DNA of 64,000 nt from Spartobacteria bacterium UBA695. Its GTDB lineage: Bacteria; Verrucomicrobiota; Verrucomicrobiia; Chthoniobacterales; Chthoniobacteraceae. Shown in pieces: positions 1 to 7,380 of this stretch. A program made the position numbers and the translations under genes. The notes under the pieces were generated by a model, which was not told where the DNA came from, searched no databases, and was given only the letters and a program-made list of their open reading frames with translations. The stretch lies in NCBI GenBank assembly GCA_002298145.1, contig DBMP01000009.1, forward strand, positions 12,846 through 76,845, read 5' to 3'. Within the stretch, counting starts at the first letter, position 1. Each line of letters opens with the position of its first letter.

Positions 1-1758
1 CTCCTTAACGCTGCTCTTCACCTTTTCCAGAACCTCCAAGATGACATCCTGGGCAGCCTTGCCTTCCAGGATTTCCTCTTCAATCTTCGCCTTGTTCTTG
101 CGCTTCCGGGAGACGGCCAGATCAAGGAAGGCGCTGGTGTTTTTGAAACGCACAATGCGTTCATCGGTCACGGCAAAATTGAGCCTCAATGGACGCTCGA
201 CGGTGATTTTGAGGTAGCCAAACTCCCTGTTATCAAAAATCTTGCTGACAAAGAGGCTCTTGGCCTGGTCGCGTTTGGGATCAATATCGGTCTGGATCTT
301 GCCCACGGTCATGCGCACGTCGTGCTTAAAGTTGCCGTAGAGCTTGGTGAGTACCTCAATATGGTTGGGCGTTCCGTCCGTACCATCGCCGATTAGTTTG
401 CGCTTGTTGCCAAGGCTCTTTTTCATCTTCCAGGCGAAGTCCGTGGCATTGATAAGCTGCACCTTTCCGGCCCGCTTGGAGTGTTTCCGGTTGGTGACGA
501 TCCAGACGTAGGTGGAGATGCCGGTATTGTAAAAGAGTTGGTCGGGGAGGCCGATGATGGCTTCCAGCATGTCGTTTTCGATGATCCAGCGGCGGATATT
601 GCTTTCACCGCTGCCCGCATCCCCGGTGAAGAGGGGGGAGCCGTTGAAAACGATGCCAATGCGCGAACCTTCGCCCCCGTCGCTGGGAGCGGGCTGCATC
701 TTCGAGATCATGTGGAGTAGGAAGAGTAAAGCCCCGTCATTGATGCGAGGCAGCCCCGGGCCGAAGCGCCCCTGGAAGCCAAACTCGTTGTGTTCCTTGA
801 AGACGTGGTCTTTCTCCGGCTTCCACTCCACGCCAAAGGGGGGATTGGCGAGCATGTAATGGAACTTTTCATCCGGGTGGCCATCACCATCGACAAAGCC
901 TTCCTTGGATCTCCCCGTCCCTAGCGTGTCGCCAAAGGCGATGTTTTTCACGTCCTCGCCCTTGATCATCAGATCCGAGCCGCAGATCGCGTAGGACTCC
1001 GGGTTATATTCCTGGCCAAAGAGTTCGAGATTGGCGCTGGGGTTGAGGCCCGCGTCCTTGTCCTTGATGAGCTTTTCCGACTCAGAAAGCATCCCCCCGG
1101 TGCCGCAAGTGGGATCGTAGATCTTGATGACCTTGCCTTCCTTGTAGACGAGGTCGTCGTAGGTGAAGAGCAAGTTCACGATAAGCTTGATCACCTCGCG
1201 CGGGGTAAAGTGATCCCCTGCTTCCTCGTTGGCCTGCTCATTAAAGCGCCGGACAAGGTCTTCAAAGAGGTAGCCCATGGCGATGGTCGGGATCGTATCC
1301 GGGTGGAGGTCCACGGCGGCAACCTGCTTGACGATTTCAAAGAGACGGTTGGCCTCCTCCAGCTTCTCGATCTCCTCCTCAAACTTGAATTTCTCGATGA
1401 TATGGCGAGCGCGAGAGGAGAACCCCGCTATAAAATTCGCAAGATTGGCGGCAAGCTTGTCTGGATCGCCCAGGAGTTTCTCGAAGGTAAACACGCTGGT
1501 GTTGTGGAAGGTAAGATCGAACTTTTTGTTGATGATCTTCTCGATGGCGTCGTCATCATACTTCCCCTCCGCCTTGAGCTTCTTGTGCATCGCCAGCACC
1601 TTCTCCTTGCTCTTCTCCAGGACGCAATCCAAGCGCCGGAGCACGGTCAGAGGAATCATCACCCGCCGGTATTGGGGAGGGCGATAAGGACCCCGCAGGA
1701 GATTGGCGATATTCCAGATGACGTCGCCGTGCTGTTTGAACGCTTCTAGGTTATTCAT
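1..1758 (-). CDS. hsdM: Type I restriction-modification DNA methyltransferase subunit M (partial, C-terminus beyond window)
   Basis: The frame reads from an ATG at 1758 down through the window edge without a stop, giving 586 codons with the C-terminus missing. It encodes the adenine-N6 methyltransferase subunit that, with HsdS, methylates host DNA and, with HsdR, forms the restriction complex. The N-terminal helical HsdM domain (about residues 1-150) is followed by the SAM-binding motif I DPTCGTGG near residue 214 and the catalytic motif IV NPPFG near residue 303. Both motifs are diagnostic of N6-adenine MTases. HsdS and HsdR should lie beyond the left edge because transcription runs leftwards. 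The gene sits about 460 bp from a tRNA-Gly, a common setting for acquired islands, but no integrase or attachment repeat is visible here. Confidence 0.93.
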   Translation of the reverse strand, partial: MNNLEAFKQHGDVIWNIANLLRGPYRPPQYRRVMIPLTVLRRLDCVLEKSKEKVLAMHKKLKAEGKYDDDAIEKIINKKFDLTFHNTSVFTFEKLLGDPDKLAANLANFIAGFSSRARHIIEKFKFEEEIEKLEEANRLFEIVKQVAAVDLHPDTIPTIAMGYLFEDLVRRFNEQANEEAGDHFTPREVIKLIVNLLFTYDDLVYKEGKVIKIYDPTCGTGGMLSESEKLIKDKDAGLNPSANLELFGQEYNPESYAICGSDLMIKGEDVKNIAFGDTLGTGRSKEGFVDGDGHPDEKFHYMLANPPFGVEWKPEKDHVFKEHNEFGFQGRFGPGLPRINDGALLFLLHMISKMQPAPSDGGEGSRIGIVFNGSPLFTGDAGSGESNIRRWIIENDMLEAIIGLPDQLFYNTGISTYVWIVTNRKHSKRAGKVQLINATDFAWKMKKSLGNKRKLIGDGTDGTPNHIEVLTKLYGNFKHDVRMTVGKIQTDIDPKRDQAKSLFVSKIFDNREFGYLKITVERPLRLNFAVTDERIVRFKNTSAFLDLAVSRKRKNKAKIEEEILEGKAAQDVILEVLEKVKSSVKE

Positions 1759-1767
1759 GAAAGAGGG

Positions 1768-2016
1768 CTAAAATAGGACAGGAAGCTGGATTCCGAGGAA
1801 CTTTTGCTGCCCAAGCAGGCAAAATCGACCAGCCCCAGGCTCGATGATCGGGAGGAACATGACTTCGGGATGCAGAATTCCATTAACCTCCCGATAAGGC
1901 ACAATTTTGACGGGGGAATCAATGTTCAATCTCCAGATTTTTGAGTGCCCGATTTCCCGGTCAGCACAACCGAAAACACCCGAACGGTCGGCTTTGATAT
2001 GAAAATCTGATGAGGG
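1768..2016 (-). other. Unassigned open frame upstream of hsdM, possible small gene or gene remnant
   Basis: Between two TAG stops on the minus strand is an 82-codon frame whose translation has ordinary protein composition. It contains segments such as IGHSKIWRLNID, VKIVPYREVNGILHPEV and EPGAGRFCLLGQQKFLG. It ends only 9 bases before the hsdM start codon, on the same strand. It has no ATG near its beginning; the only upstream candidate is a TTG at 1929, which would give 53 residues. I do not recognise the family. It may be a real small gene with a rare start, or the 3' part of a gene whose 5' half was lost. A competing minus-strand frame (2192 to 1926) looks less protein-like. Confidence 0.25.
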
Positions 2017-2056
2017 CTAATTGCTACACCCGTTGCTACAGTTCTGCTACACGCTC

Positions 2057-2096
2057 GATAGCGCTCTCGGACACCCGGAGGAATAGCGACGCTATC
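2057..2096. repeat. Nested inverted repeats in hsdM/tRNA intergenic region
   Basis: The 7-base arms GATAGCG (2057-2063) and CGCTATC (2090-2096) are inverted. Inside the right part, ATAGCG and CGCTAT (2083-2095) form a second palindrome around a single A. The 1759-2222 stretch has no recognised gene apart from the open frame ending at 1768. This could be a protein-binding site or a decayed mobile-element end; its function is unknown. Confidence 0.35.
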
Positions 2097-2173
2097 AGAC
2101 AAGCACAAGGATAACCCCCAGCGAACAGTCGCGGATTTTAGGGCAATATGTTCCCGTTTCTGTTCCCGTTTAG

Positions 2174-2210
2174 GGCAAAAAAGAAGAGGCACCTGGAGTT
2201 AAGTGCCTCT
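2174..2210 (-). terminator. Intrinsic terminator of tRNA-Gly
   Basis: Read on the minus strand, the 8-base arms AGAGGCAC and GTGCCTCT (2185-2192 and 2203-2210) enclose a 10-base loop and are followed by the T-rich tract TTCTTTTTT. It begins 13 bases after the 3' CCA of the tRNA, as expected for a Rho-independent terminator of this tRNA. Confidence 0.7.
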
Positions 2211-2222
2211 GATTGAATAGGT

Positions 2223-2296
2223 TGGAGCGGGTAGCGGGAATCGAACCCGCATAGCCAACTTGGAAGGATGGAGCTTTACCACTAAGCTATACCCGC
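2223..2296 (-). tRNA. tRNA-Gly (anticodon UCC)
   Basis: The minus strand folds into a 74-nt cloverleaf with an encoded CCA. The acceptor arms GCGGGTA/TACCCGC pair fully, the D stem is GCTT/AAGC, and the T arm is GCGGG-TTCGATT-CCCGC. The anticodon loop CTTCCAA carries TCC at 2262-2264. The anticodon stem CCATC/GTTGG has one U-U mismatch at the 30-40 position; all other pairs are canonical. It reads GGA and probably GGG glycine codons. Confidence 0.96.
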
Positions 2297-2437
2297 TTTT
2301 AACATGCTGGATTCCCCTAGATTTAACCTGCGTTAACTGGGAGTCTCCACGCTGCGGGCATTTTACCGGCTCTCCCTCAGCCGCGCAAGCCCAACTTTGC
2401 GCTAGGCGTTTTATTAGGCTTTTGTTAAGAAATCCTT

Positions 2438-3175
2438 ATGCGTGTGTTCCCCCGTTTGCTTGTCATTGGCCTCCTTTGGGGAGGTATTTACTATTTGATC
2501 CAACACGTCAAAGGGATGCAAAGCGCCGAGGATGTCGATAACGCGACGCTCTCTTCTTACTACATGGGCATTGTCCTCGCCGGGCTGGTTTCGGCTATCA
2601 TCAGCGGTATCTTGCTGCTGCCAATCCTGGGCGAGTTCATGGGGAATGTCATCTTCACCCCTAGCGTTCAGATCGAGAAGAGCCCCCACTCTGCCGCGCT
2701 GGCCAAGCTGGCGGCGGGCGACTATGAGGGGGCTGTGGAGGCTTATAAAGAGGTGTTCGAGGATGACCCGAAGGATATGCACGCGGCCAATGAAATCGTG
2801 CGCCTCTATTGTGAGAAGCTCGGTATGCCTGAACCGGCTTCGGATTTCCTCGTGGGGGCGCTCTCGGCCTCCGACTTAACGCCAAAGGAGCGCGCTTTCT
2901 TTTCGGAACGGCTCGTGGATGTTTGCTGGGGAGTTCAGCGCGACGCGGTTCGCGCCAATGCGATTCTGGCCAGGATTGTCGAGGAAATGCCGGAAACCCG
3001 CGAGGCAGCCAATGCCACGCACCGGATGGCGGAGATCGAGCGCCAAGCGCAGGAGGAGGCCTACCTCGCCGCTCAGCAGCAGCAGGAAGCCGAAGCGGCT
3101 GGAGTCGCTCCCGTGCAGGACGAAGCGGCCCCGCAACAGGACGCCAACCACCCGGGACCGACAGCGCAGGCGTAG
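2438..3175 (+). CDS. Membrane-anchored protein with TPR-like repeats, function unknown
   Basis: This 245-residue protein has two predicted membrane helices: residues about 5-22 (LLVIGLLWGGIYYLI) and about 42-68 (YYMGIVLAGLVSAIISGILLL). A soluble helical part follows, with a TPR-like pair around residues 85-125 (AALAKLAAGDYEGAVEAYKEV). The last 50 residues are rich in Ala, Gln and Glu and look disordered. The ATG at 2438 precedes the first membrane helix directly. It lies alone between the tRNA and the convergent hydrolase gene. I do not recognise a named family; a scaffold role at the inner membrane is a guess based on TPRs only. Confidence 0.75.
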   Translation: MRVFPRLLVIGLLWGGIYYLIQHVKGMQSAEDVDNATLSSYYMGIVLAGLVSAIISGILLLPILGEFMGNVIFTPSVQIEKSPHSAALAKLAAGDYEGAVEAYKEVFEDDPKDMHAANEIVRLYCEKLGMPEPASDFLVGALSASDLTPKERAFFSERLVDVCWGVQRDAVRANAILARIVEEMPETREAANATHRMAEIERQAQEEAYLAAQQQQEAEAAGVAPVQDEAAPQQDANHPGPTAQA

Positions 3176-3196
3176 GCGCGGGCGGGTTTGCGGGCG

Positions 3197-4027
3197 TTAT
3201 TCCCCGGCGAAGAGGGGCAGGACGGCTTGGCTCGTTTTTTTCCGCACGGCAAAGCGCGGCGAGACTTCGTGCTGGGAGGCGCAAAAGATTTCCACAGCTT
3301 CTTGGGCGCCGTCGGCGGCGAGGCGGTTGCGGACTTCGGCAAACGCCATTTGCGGCGAATTGCAGTCGCGGCTCAGGTGGCAGAGGATGGCCCGGTTGAG
3401 GCCGTCTTTGACGAGATCGGCCAGGACGTTGGCGGCGGCGGCGTTGGAGAGGTGCCCGTGAATGGACATGATGCGCTGCTTGAGTGACCAGGGGCGATGC
3501 GGGTCGTTCTGGAGCGTTTTTTCGTCGTGGTTGGTCTCGATGACCAGCGTGCTGACGCCTCGGACCCGCTCCCGGGCGAGGTTGGTGCATTTGCCCAGAT
3601 CGGTGAGGAAGCCGAGGGATTCGTCGCCGCTCTGGAAGGTGAAGCCGACGGGGTCGACGGCGTCGTGAGGGACGCTAAAGGTGCGCACGCCGATGTCTTT
3701 GATGCAGAATTCGGCCCCAGCCTGGAACTGATGGATGTTAGGGTGCCCGGCGAGGTGGTCTTTGCGCAGGGCTTCGGCGGTGAGCCGGGTGCAGTAGACG
3801 GGAATAGGGGTCTTTTTGCAAAGAACGCGCAGGCCGCCGACGTGGTCGGTGTGTTCGTGGGTGAGGAGGATGGCGTCGATGGAGAGGGGATCGACGCCGA
3901 GGGTGCCCAGGCGCAGGGTAATCTGCCGGGCGCTCAAGCCGCCATCCACCAAGAGGCGGCTGCCGCCCGTCTCGATGAGGGCGCAGTTCCCGGCACTGCC
4001 GCTGCCAAGTAGGGTAATCTGGAACAC
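3197..4027 (-). CDS. MBL-fold metallo-hydrolase, YycJ/WalJ-like
   Basis: This 276-residue protein has the metallo-beta-lactamase fold. It starts with the strand-loop ITLLGSGSAGNC, carries the metal-binding motif HEHTDH near residue 58, and later has the HDAVDP and HLSRDC histidine sites typical of the YycJ (WalJ) branch. Family members bind two metal ions and act as nucleases or phosphodiesterases; the natural substrate is poorly defined. Its length matches the family. It ends 21 bases from the convergent gene at 2438-3175 and is followed upstream by ribF on the same strand. Confidence 0.88.
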   Translation of the reverse strand: MFQITLLGSGSAGNCALIETGGSRLLVDGGLSARQITLRLGTLGVDPLSIDAILLTHEHTDHVGGLRVLCKKTPIPVYCTRLTAEALRKDHLAGHPNIHQFQAGAEFCIKDIGVRTFSVPHDAVDPVGFTFQSGDESLGFLTDLGKCTNLARERVRGVSTLVIETNHDEKTLQNDPHRPWSLKQRIMSIHGHLSNAAAANVLADLVKDGLNRAILCHLSRDCNSPQMAFAEVRNRLAADGAQEAVEIFCASQHEVSPRFAVRKKTSQAVLPLFAGE

Positions 4028-4070
4028 GCCCGTTATTTAACCGCAAAAGGGCGCGATGGGCTCGAAAAAT

Positions 4071-5009
4071 TCAGGCTTTTTTCAGCCCGAGAATCCGCCG
4101 GGCCTCGGCGGTGTCGCAGGCGATCTGGGCTTTGAGGGCGTCGAGGTCTTTGAATTTCTGCTCGGGGCGCAGGAAGCTGCGGAAGTGGACTTCGAGTTCC
4201 TCGCCGTAGAGGTTGCCGTCAAAATCGAGAAGGTGAAGCTCCAGCAGGCGCGCGCCGGTGGCGTTGGCGATGGTGGGCCGGACGCCGATGTTGACGACGC
4301 CGGGGAGTTGCTGCCCCTGGTGCTCGGCGATGACGGCGTAGACGCCGTTAGGGGGAAACTGCTCGTTGTGGACGCTGAGGTTGGCGGTGGGGAAGCCGAG
4401 GGTGCGGCCGATCTGGTCGCCCTGGACGACGCTTCCCTGGAGGGTGTAGTCGCGGCCCAGGAGGAGGGCGGCTTTTTCGAGGTCGCCCGCTTCGACGGCG
4501 GCGCGAATGAGGGTGCTGCTGACGATTTCGCCGCCGACTTCGACGGCCGGGATGCCAATTTCGTCAAAGCCCAGTTCGTCGCCCATGCGTTTAAGGAGGT
4601 CGAGGTTACCCGTGCGGCCTTTGCCGAATTCCCAGCTGTGGCCGACGCAGATCTCGCGTAGCGGGCGGCAGGCGGCCTGGAGTTCCCGCACGAAGTGCTC
4701 GGGCGGCATGGAGGCGAATTCCCCGGTGAAGGGGACGATGAGCAGGTGATTCACGCCGAGGCGCTCGATGAACCGGGCTTTGTGTCGCGTGGCGGTGAGC
4801 AGGCGCGGGGCGTGCTCGGGGCTGGTGACGCGCAGGGGGTGGGGCTTGAAGGTGACGACCACGGCGGAGCCCCCGGCTTTGCGGGCGTCGTCGATGGCGC
4901 GGCGGATGACGGCCTGGTGGCCGAGGTGGACGCCGTCAAACACTCCGATGGCCAGAAACACCGGCCCGGGGACGGTGGCAAGTTCGGCGATGGAGTGGAG
5001 GAAGTGCAT
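4071..5009 (-). CDS. ribF: Bifunctional riboflavin kinase / FAD synthetase
   Basis: This 312-residue enzyme phosphorylates riboflavin to FMN and adenylylates FMN to FAD. The N-terminal nucleotidyltransferase domain has the GVFDGVHLGHQ motif near residue 22 and the ISSTLIR-like motif (here VSSTLIR) near residue 168. The C-terminal riboflavin kinase domain has GRTLGFPTANL near residue 204 and ends with the usual ARRILGL helix. ribF following truB is a common bacterial order. The start at 5009 abuts a short inverted-repeat element, so transcription from truB must cross that repeat or ribF has its own promoter. Confidence 0.96.
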   Translation of the reverse strand: MHFLHSIAELATVPGPVFLAIGVFDGVHLGHQAVIRRAIDDARKAGGSAVVVTFKPHPLRVTSPEHAPRLLTATRHKARFIERLGVNHLLIVPFTGEFASMPPEHFVRELQAACRPLREICVGHSWEFGKGRTGNLDLLKRMGDELGFDEIGIPAVEVGGEIVSSTLIRAAVEAGDLEKAALLLGRDYTLQGSVVQGDQIGRTLGFPTANLSVHNEQFPPNGVYAVIAEHQGQQLPGVVNIGVRPTIANATGARLLELHLLDFDGNLYGEELEVHFRSFLRPEQKFKDLDALKAQIACDTAEARRILGLKKA

Positions 5010-5021
5010 GGTTCGTTTTGC

Positions 5022-5085
5022 TCACGCAAAGGCACAGAGGCGCAAAAAGGCTTTCTTCTCTTTGCGGCTTTGCGGCTTTGCGTGA
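5022..5085. repeat. 64-bp inverted-repeat element (TCACGCAAAG family) between ribF and truB
   Basis: The perfect 10-base ends TCACGCAAAG (5022-5031) and CTTTGCGTGA (5076-5085) enclose a purine/pyrimidine-biased interior made of GCAAAG-like units. Related sequence occurs at the start of the gene ending at 14126 (15671-15955) and at the right end of the window (63976 onwards). This indicates a dispersed foldback repeat rather than a gene-specific element. Confidence 0.75.
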
Positions 5086-5109
5086 TTCATTTCCCGTCTC
5101 GGATAGAAA

Positions 5110-5832
5110 TTACGCGCCGCGCATCCGCGAGACGGTGGGCAGGCTCAGGATTTTGCCGATGATTTCCGAGCGCGGTTTGTTTTTCAGGTCGTCAACGGTG
5201 ACGGCGTGCTCCAAGGTGAATTTGCCGCTCTTGGTGCGGCGCAGGGCCTTCAAATGCGCGCCGCAGCCGAGGTCGTTGCCAATGTCGAAGGCGTAAGTGC
5301 GAACGTAGAAGCCTTTGCTACAGACGACGCGGAATTCCACCTCGGGCATGGCGATGGCCTTGATCTCGTGGGCGAAAATGTGGACGAAGCGCGGGTCGCG
5401 CGCGACGGTCTTCCCCTGGCGGGCGAGCTTGTAGAGCGGCACGCCTTCTTTCTTGATGGCGGAGACCATCGGGGGCATCTGGTAGAAATCGCCGTCGAAC
5501 TTGGCAAAGGCGGCTTCGATGCGCTCGGGGGGCAGCTCGGGGACGGGGCGGGTTTCGGTGATCTGGCCGTCGGCGTCCTGGCTGTCGGTCATCTCGCCCA
5601 GGCGCAGCGTGCCGACGTATTCCTTGTCCTCGCTCATGAGGAGGTCCTGGATCTTGGTGCCGCGGCCGATGACCACGATGAGGAGCCCGGTGGCCAGGGG
5701 ATCGAGGGTGCCGCAGTGGCCGACTTTCTTGGTGTCGAGCGCGCGGCGAACGATGGCGACCACGTCGTGCGAGGTCATTCCGGGGGCTTTGTCTACGATG
5801 AGGACTCCGTCAAGGCTGGTGGTGGATGGCAT
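5110..5832 (-). CDS. truB: tRNA pseudouridine(55) synthase TruB
   Basis: This 240-residue enzyme isomerises U55 in the T loop of tRNAs. It begins DGVLIVDKAPGMTSHDVV and carries the catalytic-loop motif GHCGTLDPLATGLL with the active Asp near residue 43. Further family motifs are KEYVGTLRLG and SKGFYVRTYA. The start is placed at 5832 because the homologous protein begins there; upstream in-frame ATGs at 5844 and 5886 would add non-conserved residues. The start overlaps the 3' end of nrnA by 23 bases, suggesting translational coupling. No strong Shine-Dalgarno site is visible. Confidence 0.95.
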   Translation of the reverse strand: MPSTTSLDGVLIVDKAPGMTSHDVVAIVRRALDTKKVGHCGTLDPLATGLLIVVIGRGTKIQDLLMSEDKEYVGTLRLGEMTDSQDADGQITETRPVPELPPERIEAAFAKFDGDFYQMPPMVSAIKKEGVPLYKLARQGKTVARDPRFVHIFAHEIKAIAMPEVEFRVVCSKGFYVRTYAFDIGNDLGCGAHLKALRRTKSGKFTLEHAVTVDDLKNKPRSEIIGKILSLPTVSRMRGA

Positions 5833-6799
5833 CTGCAATAGCATTGAGTATGTTGGTTTCGACTTCCTCCAAACGCCCGTTGACACGCGCTCCTGCCGCC
5901 AGCGTGTGGCCGCCTCCGCCGAACTTGGCGCAGATGGCGCAGACGTCGTGGCGCGGGTCTTTGGAGCGCATGGAGACGCGGACTTTGCCGCCTTCCATCT
6001 CTTCCATGAAGACAGCGATCTGCACGCCCTCGGTGGAGCGGAGCGTGTCGATGAGGCCCTCGGTGTCGTCGGGGAGGGCCCCTTCGATGCCGGTGAAGGC
6101 GGCGCGGGTCAAGGCGAAGCTCGCGACGCGGGCCTCGCACGTGAATTTCATGCCGTTGAGCATGACGCGCATGAGCTCCAGGCGGCGGCGCGGGTGGGTT
6201 TGGAAAAGCTGTTCGGAGATTTTGCCGACGCGCACTCCGGCGCGGATCAGTTCGGCCCCGATCTCGAAGGTACGGGCGGTGGTGTTGGAGTATTGGTAGG
6301 AGCCAGTGTCGGTGGCGATGGCAGCCCAAAGGTTCTCGGCAATGGCGAGGTTAAAGGGCATGCCGCCCGCGCGGATGAGCTCGTAGATGACCTGCCCGGT
6401 GGCGGGGGCCCCGACGTCGATGTAGACTAGGTCGCCGTAGCCGGTGTTGGATACGTGGTGGTCCAGGTTGATCCAGACGCGCGCGGAGCGAACGGCGGCG
6501 GGGGCGTCGCCCAAGCGCGGGTGCGTGGAGGTGTCCACGGCGATGGCGACGTCGAAATCCTGCGGTTCGCGCGGCGGCTTGACGACGAGGTCGGTGCCGG
6601 GAAGGAACGCGAGTTTCTCGCCCGGGCCGTCGTCGTTCCACACGGTGACGTCCTTGCCCATTTCGCGCAGGCTCATGGCGAGGGCAACGGAGCAGCCGAT
6701 GGCGTCCCCGTCGGGGCGCACATGGCACATGACGACGAATTTCTGGTTCTGCCGCAGGACGTCGGCGACCTGAAGGAGGGTGCAGTTGCTCTTACTCAT
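5810..6799 (-). CDS. nrnA: DHH-family phosphoesterase, oligoribonuclease / pAp phosphatase
   Basis: This 329-residue protein belongs to the DHH/DHHA1 superfamily. NrnA degrades short RNA oligomers and dephosphorylates 3'-phosphoadenosine 5'-phosphate. Visible motifs are RPDGDAIGC near residue 28, AVDTSTHPRLG near 88, the DHH motif LDHHVSN near 112, and ATDTGSYQYS near 165. The GGGGH glycine-rich motif of the DHHA1 domain lies near residue 297. A good ribosome site, GGAGGG, lies 7 bases before the ATG. It sits between rbfA and truB, the standard order of this cluster in many bacteria. Confidence 0.94.
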   Translation of the reverse strand: MSKSNCTLLQVADVLRQNQKFVVMCHVRPDGDAIGCSVALAMSLREMGKDVTVWNDDGPGEKLAFLPGTDLVVKPPREPQDFDVAIAVDTSTHPRLGDAPAAVRSARVWINLDHHVSNTGYGDLVYIDVGAPATGQVIYELIRAGGMPFNLAIAENLWAAIATDTGSYQYSNTTARTFEIGAELIRAGVRVGKISEQLFQTHPRRRLELMRVMLNGMKFTCEARVASFALTRAAFTGIEGALPDDTEGLIDTLRSTEGVQIAVFMEEMEGGKVRVSMRSKDPRHDVCAICAKFGGGGHTLAAGARVNGRLEEVETNILNAIADAIHHQP

Positions 6800-6919
6800 A
6801 GAGAAGCCCTCCGTTGCCTGGGTTCACAAGTAGCGGAGGAGGGGTACGGTACTCCTCTTTTGCCCCCGTGGCCCGACTTTTTTATCTGGGTCAATCCAAC
6901 CATCCGAAAGCGCAAAAGA

Positions 6920-7294
6920 TCAGTCTTCGTGTTCGTCCTCCGGATCGCCGGGCTCGGCCGGGGTCTCGGGAATGTCGAGGGTTTGCAGGATCTCGAAGAT
7001 TCGCGCGCTCCGCTCGATGCCTTCGTCGAGGTTGAAGTGGAGCTGCGGGGTGTACTTGAGGATGACGCGCTTGGAAACGGCCGATTGCAGTTCTTTGCGG
7101 TGCTCGTGCAGTTTCGACATGACGGCCTGAGGGTTATCCCCCAACACCGAGACGTAGACGTGCGCGTGCTTAAGGTCCGGGGTAATGTCGACGTCCTGGA
7201 CGGTGACCAGCTGGGTAAAGTGGAACTCGCGACCGATGAGGTCCCCGAGTTCCCGCTTCAGCAATTCTTTGACTCGGACAAGACGATGTTTCAT
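6920..7294 (-). CDS. rbfA: 30S ribosome-binding factor A
   Basis: This 124-residue cold-shock and ribosome maturation factor binds the 30S subunit and helps 16S rRNA 5' end processing. It starts MKHRLVRVKELLKREL and has the KH-like fold signatures VTVQDVDITPDLKHAHVYVSV and TPQLHFNLDEGI. The reading frame extends upstream to 7417, but that part is low-complexity and not family-like, so the ATG at 7294 is chosen. The C-terminus is an acidic tail (EPGDPEDEHED). It lies 86 bases downstream of infB in the same operon. Confidence 0.94.
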   Translation of the reverse strand: MKHRLVRVKELLKRELGDLIGREFHFTQLVTVQDVDITPDLKHAHVYVSVLGDNPQAVMSKLHEHRKELQSAVSKRVILKYTPQLHFNLDEGIERSARIFEILQTLDIPETPAEPGDPEDEHED

Positions 7295-7380
7295 GGCTCG
7301 GAACGAGGGTGCAGGGGAAGGCGGCTGGGCGCTTCGGCCCGATTGCCTGCGTCCCACGGCTGCCTCCCCGCTAAAGCCCC

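Noticed and set aside
1926..2192. 88-codon minus-strand frame between hsdM and the tRNA
   Set aside because: It starts inside the tRNA terminator, has no recognisable motif and overlaps a more protein-like frame at 1768-2016.
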